The position numbers and the translations under genes are program-made. Under the pieces are notes generated by a model. That model saw nothing but the letters and a program-made list of their open reading frames with translations, ran no database searches and was not told where the DNA came from. Below, piece by piece: positions 35,039-45,266 of a DNA stretch of 64,000 bases. Numbering within the stretch: position 1 is the first letter of the stretch; every line of letters starts with the position of its first letter. This stretch comes from Congeria kusceri (Eukaryota; Mollusca; Bivalvia; Myida; Dreissenidae), in assembly GCA_027627225.1 (NCBI GenBank), contig CM051032.1:62436637-62500636 (forward strand), in the 5' to 3' direction.

Positions 35039-37140
35039 TTTCTGAAACAAGTAATTGAGTACGTTATCTGTAATTTGATAGAATTCTGACCCTTTGTCTT
35101 TTTTTCATCTATAGAATATATGCGAAAATACATTTGTGGAGGCAAAAATTAGTGTTGGCGACACGCCCTTTGTTTGTGTCCATACATGTGTCGTGGGGGC
35201 ATTCGTGTCTGTGACAAATCTAGGGGTGTATTTATCGGCTAATGTTAGTAAACAACGACTTGGAGTTCTGATGCCTAGGAATTGAACCACGAGGGCGTTG
35301 TTTACCAGCCGATGAAGACCGACAATGCGCAAAATTATTTCGATTCTAACTTGAGCTGACAACATAATTCTGGAATTACAGTGCGAACTATATTTAACAG
35401 TTTCGGAACTATTATTTCGGGCTGTTTACCAACGGTTAGTTTTGTTCTTTGTCTATACTATACACAGCACGTGTCATGTTAGAATGTTATATAGTGCATT
35501 CAAATTTAACATCTCGCCATAGTTTGTACTCTTCAGAATTACACATTTCCATTAACACTTTTCACAACTTGTATGCGTAGAATTTTGAAACTATTGTCAT
35601 ATAAAGAACTGTAATAAGCATCCAATTCCGCATTTAACATAAATTAAAGACCATACAATAGTATATTATGCTATGCTCAAGTTAAAACATAACGTGTAGA
35701 CCTTATTGCTGGATAAGATAAATTTAAACGTTTTCATCAGAAAAAGTCATTCTTGGATAATGTTTATCAGCATTGAGTATGTTGGCCTATTTATCTATCG
35801 TAAATCATGCCAAATACAAACAAAGTGAAACTCTAGCTGCATCAGCCGGAGAGTTTTCTTATTAGCAACATAGGGTCCTTTATTTTTGGCAAGTGACCAA
35901 TTTCCAAAACAGTACGATACAAAAACTTGCGACAAACACAAATATGAATAAAACTGGGGTCCCCGCTTTGAAACCGTCATGGGGGTTTAAACCGGTTTAC
36001 CGCCTGAATCTCACACTGGTCCCAGAACTGTTCATAATACATTTGAATTTTAAATGAAGATTACCCTCATAACATCGCAATTTAAGTCATAAAAGAGATT
36101 ACTAATTCAATAATCAAAGTAGCATATTTGCAAGTTTCTGAGGCACGATGAAATGGCAGACAAAGAAGAATCAACTACATCACGTATTGTTAAAAAAGAC
36201 ATAGCGTAATATAGTCTAATTTTCAGATCATCGTCATGCAATACAGGAAGAAGCCGTACTGTTGGGTGAATGAAGCCAGATTGCATAGCTTGGCTGTATA
36301 TAGTCATATTATAACTTATTTATTATCTTTATAAAATATAATATATATATATATATGTTTATATATTTGATAAATATTGCTGCGAACCAAAATTAAAAAA
36401 ATAATGATAAGGATAATAAACGTAAATCAGATTAAAAACAAATGTTTAAATCAGCATCGGACACCAGACAGTACAATATTTGATAATAATGACGCAATTT
36501 TTGATGACATTCAAAATCGAAACCCAAACAGGAAACCCATTTCGATTGTAATGACGTTTTTCAAAGGCGCAAGTGTTTCGGAGTATAAGTGCGTTATATC
36601 CTTTAGATAAAAAAAAGAGCGTACCACATTAGAATGTAGTAGTTTAAGATTCAGTTTAACATATTTTCATTTCCGAACACATTTTAAAACATCGCTGTAA
36701 AATGATGGGTGGGATATTCCATTAGCCAATAACCATTTCAAAGAAACATTATATTTAGAATCTTAAACACTAAATGTGTACAGAATTAAGCAAACTGATT
36801 ACGTAGGTCATGGTATATAAACCTTAATTAAATAATTTCTTAGTTAGTGTAAAATACCCACTTGCAAACACTCACTGACTTTACATAAAAAAGTATCCGG
36901 GAAATTAACGACTAAACCGTTTTAATTCCGTGTTCATTCCATGCACAATACATGTATAAACAAATAATTCATTGTATGAACATGAAAACTGCGTATAAAA
37001 TGTTTTAAAATAGGCTAAGTTAAATAAACCCATCTATTTGTGAATATATACCATCTTATGTCTATATTTACGAAATATTTTTATTTGAAACGGACTTGGT
37101 ACCTTTAACTATCTTCGAATAAAATATATAATTCCCCTTA
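35039..37140 (-). other. Gene 3 putative 5'UTR intron
   Basis: Contains a palindromic segment at 35225-35345 (atcggctaatgttagtaaac / gttgtttaccagccgat) related to the foldback family at 20.5 kb, and a dispersed repeat at 35795-36010. AT-rich microsatellite (at)n lies near 36340. No gene seen. Confidence 0.4.
35795..36010. repeat. Dispersed repeat, copy 1
   Basis: Shares collinear strings with 53395-53610: cctttatttttggcaagtga / cctttatttgagacaagtga, aaaactggggtc, and ctcacactggtccca / catcacacttggccca. Both lie in introns or spacers near genes 3 and 4. Non-coding, SINE-like in size. Confidence 0.6.
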
Positions 37141-37141
37141 C

Positions 37142-37220
37142 CTTTCAAAAAGTGAATGTGCGCTTCTAAGTTTCGTTCTGCTTTTAACGACAACATGTTC
37201 GAGCTAACGACCCTATAAAG
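37142..37220 (-). promoter_or_regulatory. Gene 3 putative promoter and first exon
   Basis: Minus-strand TTAAAAGCAGA (37177-37187) followed by GAAGCGCACATTC and a consensus donor TGAAAG|GTAAGG with the exon ending at 37142. About 30 nt further upstream TCAATACTTTATAGG is shared with gene 4 (TCAATACTTTATGG). Either block could be the TATA element. Confidence 0.45.
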
Positions 37221-37910
37221 TATTGAAGGCGGCAACATAAATGTGTTGTTTTGAATGCATTTTGTTACATTATGAAAATTATGTGAACCCTAAGATCAAT
37301 CGTAAAAGCAACACGTGTTCACATTTGTCAAGCAAATCTGATCAGGCAATTGAAAAAAAGTGCAATTAGCAACGTCTGCAGTTTCGTAACTTATTTCGCC
37401 GTGCCCCATTACATGTGATTTCTGACTGCATACATAATGAGTAAATAAAATTAAATGAAGGTGAAAACCGTTGGGTTCGCTTTTCATGTAAATGGTAATT
37501 CTAGGCCGAAATGCCAGCGAAATATAGCCCTTTCACTAACGATACGAAAAGGTACATTATCTACTTTTTATAACTACAATCAAAGGCCCATAACTCGCCT
37601 TATTCTTTCAAGTAAATTGATTTAGTTTTTATTATATCTATATTGCCATTGACCTCATCTCAATGCATACATCAACTACGTGTGTTTGTAACCCCAGATG
37701 TAGACATTTTGCAAATGTAATGTTAATGTACTGTTTAGATTGAGTAAAAATATGAATATATTGTGTTGCCTCTGTGATCGTTTTTGCCTGCTATGTTGAA
37801 CTGTGCATATTAGATTAATGCATTCCTTGCTCTATGTTTGATTGTCCACTAACATATGTCTTCTTCTGGATATAGAAACATATGTCTAGTTGCCATAAAT
37901 GAGATAATAT
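37221..37910. other. Gene-free spacer
   Basis: Nothing recognised on either strand. Confidence 0.4.
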
Positions 37911-37914
37911 GTGG

Positions 37915-38120
37915 GGTTTAAAGGGACTTGTTCGCAAATTTTTGTATTTTTGAAATATGCCATTAAACGACATAACTTGTGAAATTAAAGCATCTGAAAT
38001 AAAAAAAATAATTTAACAAGGAAAGAAAAAAATAATGAAAAAAAGTTACTCGCACCGGGGTTCGAACCTCAGACCACCGGATCAAAAGTCTAACTGGTTA
38101 GCTCTCGGCCATTCCAACTT
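37915..38120 (-). mobile_element. tRNA-derived SINE-like element
   Basis: On the minus strand TGGCCGAGAGCTAACC (A box) and GGTTCGAACCCC (perfect B box) are spaced as in a tRNA-like head (about 38046-38118), followed by T-rich sequence. The adjoining gtttaaagggacttgttcgc belongs to a repeat common in bivalves (recalled). A functional tRNA is unlikely because the acceptor stem does not pair. Confidence 0.6.
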
Positions 38121-38489
38121 GCATACTTGATGATGTATTTTTTACTTTATGTAAGTGGTTCACGCATTTTAAGTAAGAATTTCAATGAAAACAACAGAAA
38201 CACTCCAAAATGTTCAATCGTTTAGCGTTACAAATACTTTATAATTTTATCCATGTTAACTTATGATTACTCATTAACAAAACTGTATTTATAGTATATT
38301 TTTAGGTCATTAGCATTAATTCACTCCTTTATATGCACTTGTTCTTTTATTTTTCGAATATGTGACAAAACTTTGAAAATTGTCAATTCGTCAATCTGTG
38401 AACAGGTACCTTTACAACTACATCAAAGGTCATTTGTCGAAGTGTACTCATATTTGATTATACAATGTATATTTTTTATGTTCGCAGGA

Positions 38490-39070
38490 TAATGCATTGC
38501 ACTGTTTTTTAAAACGTCAGCAGTCCGGGAAAAACTAGATCGATATGCACGCAGAAGTAATGTGTTTCTTGTTGTTGTTTTTTAATTAAAACAAATGACA
38601 GCCATCAATTTTTTACTAAAACATTATAGATAAATAGACACATAAGACACAGTGTGTTACTTGACTGCAATTACGTCATCAATTAATTAAGAAGGCCAAG
38701 TTTAAGGAATGTCTGTTCTCTCCATGGGGCATTCCACTCTGTGTATTGGTCCACCATAAAATCTCTGATCATTATCTGCAATACATTATAAAGACATGCA
38801 TCGTTTTTCCTTCCAATCGCTTCCATGTTAGCATGATAATTTATCTCTAAAGCACATTTATCTCTAAAGCACATTTATATCTAAAGCACATTTATCTCTA
38901 AAGCACATTTATATCTGAAGCACATTTATGTCAACTACTTCTGAACTTGTAGTTGATAATTTCAATAATAATCGTTCTTGGAGATGATTTTGTCGGGCGA
39001 AATAATGATATATTTAATTGCTGTTTTTGTTTATAGGTTTACATATGAGAGGGTTTTAATGCAACTTCAT
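38490..39070. repeat. Segmental duplication block A1
   Basis: Matches 45360-45840. Anchors: agcagtccgggaaaaactag, atcgatatgca, gacacagtgtgttac / gacacactgtgttac, atcaattaattaag and taatcgttcttgga. A short 19 bp tandem repeat (tatctctaaagcacattta) lies at 38845-38930. No gene. Confidence 0.85.
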
Positions 39071-39079
39071 CTAACGACT

Positions 39080-39360
39080 TGGTATTTCGAACTGAAGTGT
39101 AAAGGACATTAACCATCATCTCATGGTGATTTTATCGTTAATGTTCTTGTATTGTTTGAACGAACTGTAACTAGAAACAGTAGAAACTGTGATGCTTTTG
39201 TGTGGTACATAATTTGAAGTGATTCACACGTTCATACAGCGATAAGTATACGGTTGCAGGTAAATATCGAAAATAAAAAATCGTATATTCTATGTTTTAT
39301 ATATCGTGCTCCAAACAGTCTTCCGTCTTAGATAGATTCTTTTGAGAAACAAATTTAATT
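39080..39360. other. Gene-free spacer
   Basis: Nothing recognised. Confidence 0.4.
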
Positions 39361-40025
39361 AGCAGAGTCATCTGATCTTAACTGGTTAGCTATAGGTGAT
39401 TTTAATGTTGAATTTTTATCACGAACTAAATTTAATAATACTAAATGGGCAAAAACTGTTCTTGACTACGGACTTACTCAACTAGTGCAATATCCTACCG
39501 GAGTTACTAATACATCGTCAAAAATATTGATCATATATATACTACATCAGTAACTTGCGTATCGGAAATTAGTGTTCCAATAGTAGGCATTAGTGATTAC
39601 TATCCGATAACGTGTACACTACTTTGTAAGATTTAAAATGAATCTTTATTTGAACATACTTCTATAACTTATAGATAATTTAAACCTGTTGATGGAAACT
39701 TATTTTTGCAAGATCTTCGAAAATATTACTTAAATATAATAGAAACTACGTATGACCCTAATTTAGCGCTTCATACAATATATTAAACAAGGTATTATCG
39801 CAGCATGCACCAATTAAAAGTAAGCGTGTTAGACGAATACAACAACCGGGGTGGTATTCTGACGAAATAAAACAAGCTAGAATAAAACGAAATAAATTTA
39901 AATCGTGCAATGATTTTAATCAATATAAAATATGGAGAAATAATTGCAATTCCATAATCAAGAAAAATAAGAAAATATTTTACAATAATGCTATTAAACA
40001 GAAGAAAAATATTAAACTGCTGTGC
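39361..40025 (+). pseudogene. Non-LTR retrotransposon endonuclease fragment
   Basis: Translation gives LNWLAIGDFNVEFLS (the GDFN motif of the apurinic-type endonuclease), then LDYGLTQLVQYPTGVTNTSS. After a frameshift comes the equivalent of SVPIVGISDYYPITCT (normally SDHYP). Further on QPGWYSDEIKQARIKRNKF is the usual linker before reverse transcriptase. Several frameshifts and stops; truncated at both ends. A dead LINE fragment inserted relative to the duplicated spacer at 45.8 kb. Confidence 0.8.
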
Positions 40026-40029
40026 TAAT

Positions 40030-40840
40030 GAGTTTCTTACATAATTAATAATTTCAGTCACAAACTCGTGTAAATCCAAAAACAGGTAGCTCGCGTTTTC
40101 ATTGCTGTAGACTTACCAAATACCACTCTACACAACTAAACAGTGCTAGGGACCGTTCTTGGTATCATGAACTCCGCAAGGAGGCGCCCGATATGCGCGA
40201 GATACTATCGAACTGACAATTAAATTGCTACAGCAGTGTGAAGTCACACTAGGTTAAGAACGTTCAATTAATTACTTAATTACATAAGGAACCATTAATT
40301 AATTATAACACCATTATGTGTCATACCGGATGTGGCTCTTACCATCGTATCGTACAATTTGTAATTGTGTACCGGTACTCATTTTTGGCAAATTCATGTA
40401 CGTTACTGTTATTTATTGATGTTAATATTGATTCAAACGTTGTTACATGTTTTATTTGCTTCTACTTATATTTTTGGGAACATATACACCATTACAAACA
40501 GTAACATGAGTTTTGCTATTTTCATACGATCTTTTATTTGTTGAAATATTTTAATTTATTATTTGAATTTAAGTAACCTATTAGATGAGACTTTCCCAAC
40601 AAGAAATAATTCAATTTTCAGATAACACACTTAATAATAGAAAAAGAAAGGAAAGAAAGTAAGATTTGTATTGTTCTATCAGTGCTAAATTGCTGTTATG
40701 TTCGTCAGGTATTAATTGTAATGTTTACATTTAGTAGTCTTTATGTGAAACCTAACGAAAGTAAAAAAATTATTATTTTAACAACGTTGTACTTTATGGG
40801 TACCTCTTAAGTCTTTATAAATTGTTTTAATCATTTTAAT
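40030..40840. other. Gene-free spacer
   Basis: Nothing recognised; short AT-rich frames only. Confidence 0.4.
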
Positions 40841-40844
40841 CGGC

Positions 40845-42069
40845 TCATCGTCTCGGCGCTTCGGCGCATCGTGTCGGCGAGTCGGCGTATCGTCTCGGCG
40901 CGTCGGCGACCTCAGAAATTAAAGGGTGAAGCGATATAAACGTCGCTTCGTCGTATCTTCGCCCAATTTTATATATTTTTATATGGCGTACCGTATTAGT
41001 CAAAAGTGAAAATATGTACGAATACGGTGCTATAAATACATATACCTGCTGCTGTAAAACGTGTGACCACAGGTGAAATGTTGTACCTATATGTCTCAAT
41101 TTATACTTGTAGGTACATTTAAAATAATACCTACCCGTTCAATTTATACCTACAGGTACAAATATATAACTGTTGTCAGATTATAATTCCTAAAGATATA
41201 TACAGGTGCATTAAACAATATTATGAAAACACAATTGTTTACTTGTAAAATTTTCTTATTGATATACGTATTTGATATTGAAATTGAAGAATTTACATTA
41301 AAAATAATAAAATGCTTGCATTAAGACTGCTTTAGTTTGGTCTGGGTCAGAAAATATACCTACAGGTACAATTTCAGTCCAGGTACAATTTTGTACCTGC
41401 AGGTCCATCTATTTATTACGGCGGCACAGAGGTGAAATGCACTACTCTGTTTAAATTTTGTTCCAACGACATTCTAACTCGTGGGAACGAGATACTAACT
41501 CGTGGGAACGAGATACCAACTTTTGGGAACGAGGTACTGACTCATGAGAACGAGATATTATGTCGAGGGAACGAGATACTAAGTCGAAGGAACGAAATAC
41601 TAAGTCGAGGGAATGTGTTAGTATTTCGTTCCCACGAGTTAGAGAACCAATAAAATGTTTCCGTATATATGTTTTTATAATAACCATGGCCGACAAAAAC
41701 GATCATGTTCTAAGATGGTACTAAGTCATTCGCTCTTGTTAGTGTCTCGTTCCCACGAAATAGTAAGTATTTCCCTCGACATAGTTATCTCGTTCCCATG
41801 AGTTAGTATCTTAGTCCCAAGAGTTAGTATAGAACGAGAAAAAAAGTAGTGCTTGTCACCTCTGTGCCACGTAATTTATAGCTGTTGTGTTTACATTTAC
41901 TTTTGACTCTAACGGTACTGCATAATTTTATAGCCACAGATGAAAAAATACACACGATATTGCGACGTTTATATCGTTTCGGCGTATCGTGTCGGCGCGT
42001 CAGCGTATTGTCTCGGCGCTTCGGCGTATCGTGTCGGCGCGTCGGCGTACCGGTAACAGGGCACCGTAG
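40845..42069. mobile_element. Foldback element interrupted by ~950 bp of other sequence
   Basis: Left half 40845-40975 (ggcgcttcggcgcatcgtgt ... cttcgcccaattttata) and right half 41925-42069 (ataattttatagccacagat ... gtaacagggcaccgtag) match the two arms of the intact element at 29731-30163, split at its AT-rich centre. The interval holds repeated tacctacaggtac strings (41100-41410) and a second foldback element. Confidence 0.75.
41416..41874. mobile_element. Nested foldback element with 'cgtgggaacgag' repeats
   Basis: Ends are inverted: ggcacagaggtgaaatgcac at the left and gcttgtcacctctgtgcc at the right, each flanked by ttacg/cgtaa. Internal 20 bp units (actaactcgtgggaacgaga) run one way in the left arm and inverted in the right arm. 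Frames at 41432-41696 are repeat translations. Confidence 0.85.
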
Positions 42070-43362
42070 TTATAGTGTTTAGTTTGAATGATTGCGCTGA
42101 AGAGCACAAGGTATCAGCTACAAAATTAGATCATTTATGTCTCTTATGGCTCTTAAACTTATAAATGCACCTTTTTGTAGGCATCGGTGACAAAACTGAA
42201 TTGTAAATTTGCCAATCTGTAAATAGGTACCCTTAAAGTCTTGGACAAATGGCTCCTGTCTGTTAAATATTATATTTCTGAACTTTTAATGTGCTAATGT
42301 CTGCATTGTTAATTAGAAACCAGACACAACTTTATTCACGTAGCCAATGTTTTCACATACCTATAAGTGTTCTTTAGAAACTTAAGTTCATGGATCGTTT
42401 TTCTTATAAGATCTATTGTGCTTTGCAATTACATAATCATAAATATAATATAATTTTGCAATGACATAATCATAAAGATAATATAATTTTGCAATGACAT
42501 AATCATGAATATAATATAATTTTGCAATGACATAATCATAAATATAATATAATTTTGCAAAAATACATAATCATAAATATAATATAATTTTGCAATGACA
42601 TAATCATAAATATAATATAATTTTGCAATGACATAATCATAAATATAATATAATTTTGCAATGACATAATCATAAATATATAATTAATAATTGAATTATA
42701 TAACGTCGTCATGTGGACGTTATCTCGATGCCCTATTGTCTACTGTGGTTCGTAGTCGTAACGCAGTTTTGCAGCAACTAATGCTAAAATGTACATGTAT
42801 TGACTCGATTCCTGAGATCTAATGGTCACAGGGGAAGCTTTGTTTACCGAGATCATTTTGGACACAATGATATAGTGTTTCGCGATGCGAACTGTTCCGA
42901 CACGGCAATTGAGTTGCAGTCAAAATTGAATTTATTTTCTGTTTGTTTGTTTGTTTGTTTTTTAACAACAACACTGGTATGGCAATCAATCAAAAGAAGA
43001 CACGCTTGTATTAAGAGACGGCGAACCGCTTCGATTATACATGTACTGCGTTTTTGAGGACACGCCGATACAAATGTCACATCATTGTACAATAAATATA
43101 CGGTCCTTCTTTTTAAGCTACATCTAGAAATGTAGAAACTCCAAATAAATGTTCACTAAGCCAGAAAAATCATGTTTGCTATTGTAAATTTAGTATATTT
43201 TTGGCAAATTGATAGTTTTAGTTTATGTGATTCAATTGTTAAGCCTATACTCACGCATATATCGGAAATATACTAAACCAAAATCTTGGATATAGTGGAG
43301 CCTTTTCAACCCAATATTGCACGAATTTTCTTGGTGTAAATGACCAAGTAAGTAACAGCATT
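42065..43362. repeat. Segmental duplication block A2
   Basis: Matches 46440-47550. Anchors: tttgccaatctgtaaatagg, ggacaaatggctcctg, gagttgcagtcaaaattgaa and gaccaagtaagtaacagc / cactaggtaagtaacagc. No gene accepted. Confidence 0.85.
42431..42690. repeat. 33 bp tandem repeat, about 8 copies
   Basis: Unit ataatcataaatataatata (+attttgcaatgac), nearly perfect. Absent from the homologous position near 46850, so it expanded after the duplication. Confidence 0.95.
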
Positions 43363-43722
43363 CAGGGGCGTAGCTTTCTTTAGGCACTATAGGCACGTGC
43401 CTATACATTTTTTCCAGAGATGAAAATTTAAATATGCCAAAAATGCAATAAAAACAAGAGGGGGGATGGGGGTGAGGGGATCTTTCTTGGCTGTGTTGAT
43501 ACGTCATGGTTTAACTAGTCGATAACGTCAATATAGAACAAATTTCATGAAACACACGCTTATTTAACAATTATTTTGTAGCATCGGGGTTAAGCTGAAG
43601 TAAGTTGTACCTAGCCACATACGCGTAGAAACTCTCCTGGCCCAAATTTTCGCATACAGCGTCATTTTCTGAGAATCCGACTATTGTGCCTATACATTTA
43701 TTGAACCCATGCTACAACCCTG
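43363..43722. mobile_element. hAT-like non-autonomous element, 360 bp, with empty site in the paralog
   Basis: Terminal inverted repeats CAGGGGCGTAGC (left) and gctacaaccctg (right), bounded by a direct GCATT duplication (43358-43362 and 43723-43727). The duplicated block at about 47535-47550 lacks it (aacagcgttgcatagggaga), giving a natural empty site. hAT elements have CAGGG-type ends; their target duplications are usually 8 bp, here only 5 bp match. Confidence 0.75.
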
Positions 43723-43727
43723 GCATT

Positions 43728-44190
43728 GTATTGGGATAATGTGGTACATTACCTCTTTGTATTGAAATAAATCAAATCTTGCTGTAAGTTAATAAGTTAA
43801 TCAGAATATCGGCATCGACGAAATGGTTACATAATGGTAAACCATATCGTCTATATGATATCGGAAGAAATGGATTTGTTAAGTATGTAAAAAGAACTGT
43901 TGTACAGCTTTGGTTTTAGGTATCGTTGAACTTGGCCAACACTTAATAAAATGAAAATTTGTTTATATAAAACAAAGTGCTTGATTTAAAAGAACGGTTT
44001 GAAAGCATAAGTACTCTAAGATGTGTTTGAACAACACATGTTAAATCCAGATACTATTTTAATCAGTGCATCATTCTTTTTTAGAAAATCAGTAGCATGT
44101 AGTCGTCGTTCTTGTCACAAAGGCGTTATAGGAACTGGTCGACAGTTAGGAGTCTCAAGAGAAGAACGTTGTCATAGATACGAGTGTATT
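43728..44190. repeat. Segmental duplication block A3
   Basis: Matches 47550-48000. Anchors: gggataatgtggtacattac / ggagaatgtggtaccttac, tgttgtacagctttg-like string, and aagagaagaacgttg. No gene. Confidence 0.75.
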
Positions 44191-45266
44191 AGTCCCCTAC
44201 CGGTGAAACCGATTGGGGACTATAGGTTTGCGCGTGTCCTTCCGTCCTTCCGTCCGCCCTTCCGTCTTTCCGTCCGTCCCATTTCGTGTCCGCTCTATAA
44301 CTCTGTCATTTCTAAAAGGATATTGAAATTACTTCGCAGAAACGTTCATCATCATAAGACGAGGTGTCGCGCACAAGACCCAGGTCCGTATCTACAAGGT
44401 CAAGGTCAAAGTAAGAGGTCAAAGGTAAAATATGGATCTGTTTTTCGTGTCTGTGTTATAGCTCCGTCATTGCTGGATGGATTTTAAAATGTTCACCATT
44501 ATGAGATGATGTGTCGCGCGCAAGATCCGTCCGTACTTCCAATGTCAACGTCACACTTTGATGTCACAGGTCGAAAATGGAGTCTGTTTTGCGTGTCCGC
44601 TCTCTAACTTTGTCATTTCTGGATGAATTGTGAAATTACTTGGCAGAATGTTTACCATCCTGAGACGATGTGTCGCGCGCAAGATTTATGTCCATACCCC
44701 CAAGGTCAAGCTCACATAGAGGTCAAAGGTCAAAAATTGGGGGTGGGGAGTTCTGTCTGATAAATTACTGTTGTCATTTCTAGGTGGATTTCTAAATTAT
44801 TTGGCATAAATTTTCATCATCATGAGACGATGTGTCGCGAGTAAGATCCAAGTCCGTACCGCCATGGTCAAGGTGACACATAGAGGTCAAAGGTAAAAAA
44901 TAGTGTCCCTTTTTCGTGTCCGGTTAATAACTCTGTCACTTCTGGATGGATTTTGAAATTACTCGGCGGAAATGTCCACCATCATGAGACGATATAGTTT
45001 GATGTGTTTTTATTCCTTAATGTTGTTCTATAGATTTTCCTATGTAATTGTGTGTTTCCTTCTGTACATTATTAAATTGATTTCCTGTTTTTTCCTTGAG
45101 CATAATTATCCATCCTTAATATAATAACATGTTAATTAATATGTTTATCTGAACTCGTGATAATGCACGAAAATATGCCCTCCGCCCTCCTTCAAAGATT
45201 GCAGTTGTTGATTGGTCTATCTATTTGTCATAATTTTTTCCTGAAACAAGCCACCGGTAGGGGACT
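44191..45266. mobile_element. Inverted-repeat element carrying a ~160 bp tandem array
   Basis: 15 bp ends AGTCCCCTACCGGTG at 44191-44205 and its exact complement at 45252-45266. Inside are about 4.5 copies of a ~160 bp unit with tcgtgtccgctctataac, atgagacgatgtgtcgcgcg, aagatccaagtccgtacc and aaggtcaaggtcaca, starting near 44286, 44447, 44595, 44755 and 44917. A short (ccgt)n stretch precedes it. The 154-codon plus frame at 44023-44487 is repeat translation. Confidence 0.85.

Noticed and set aside
38046..38118. Functional tRNA gene on the minus strand
   Set aside because: A and B boxes are good but the acceptor stem does not pair and the flanks match a SINE-like repeat.
44023..44487. 154-codon plus-strand frame
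   Set aside because: Spans the end of a transposon and its tandem array; composition and similarity follow the repeat, not a protein family.
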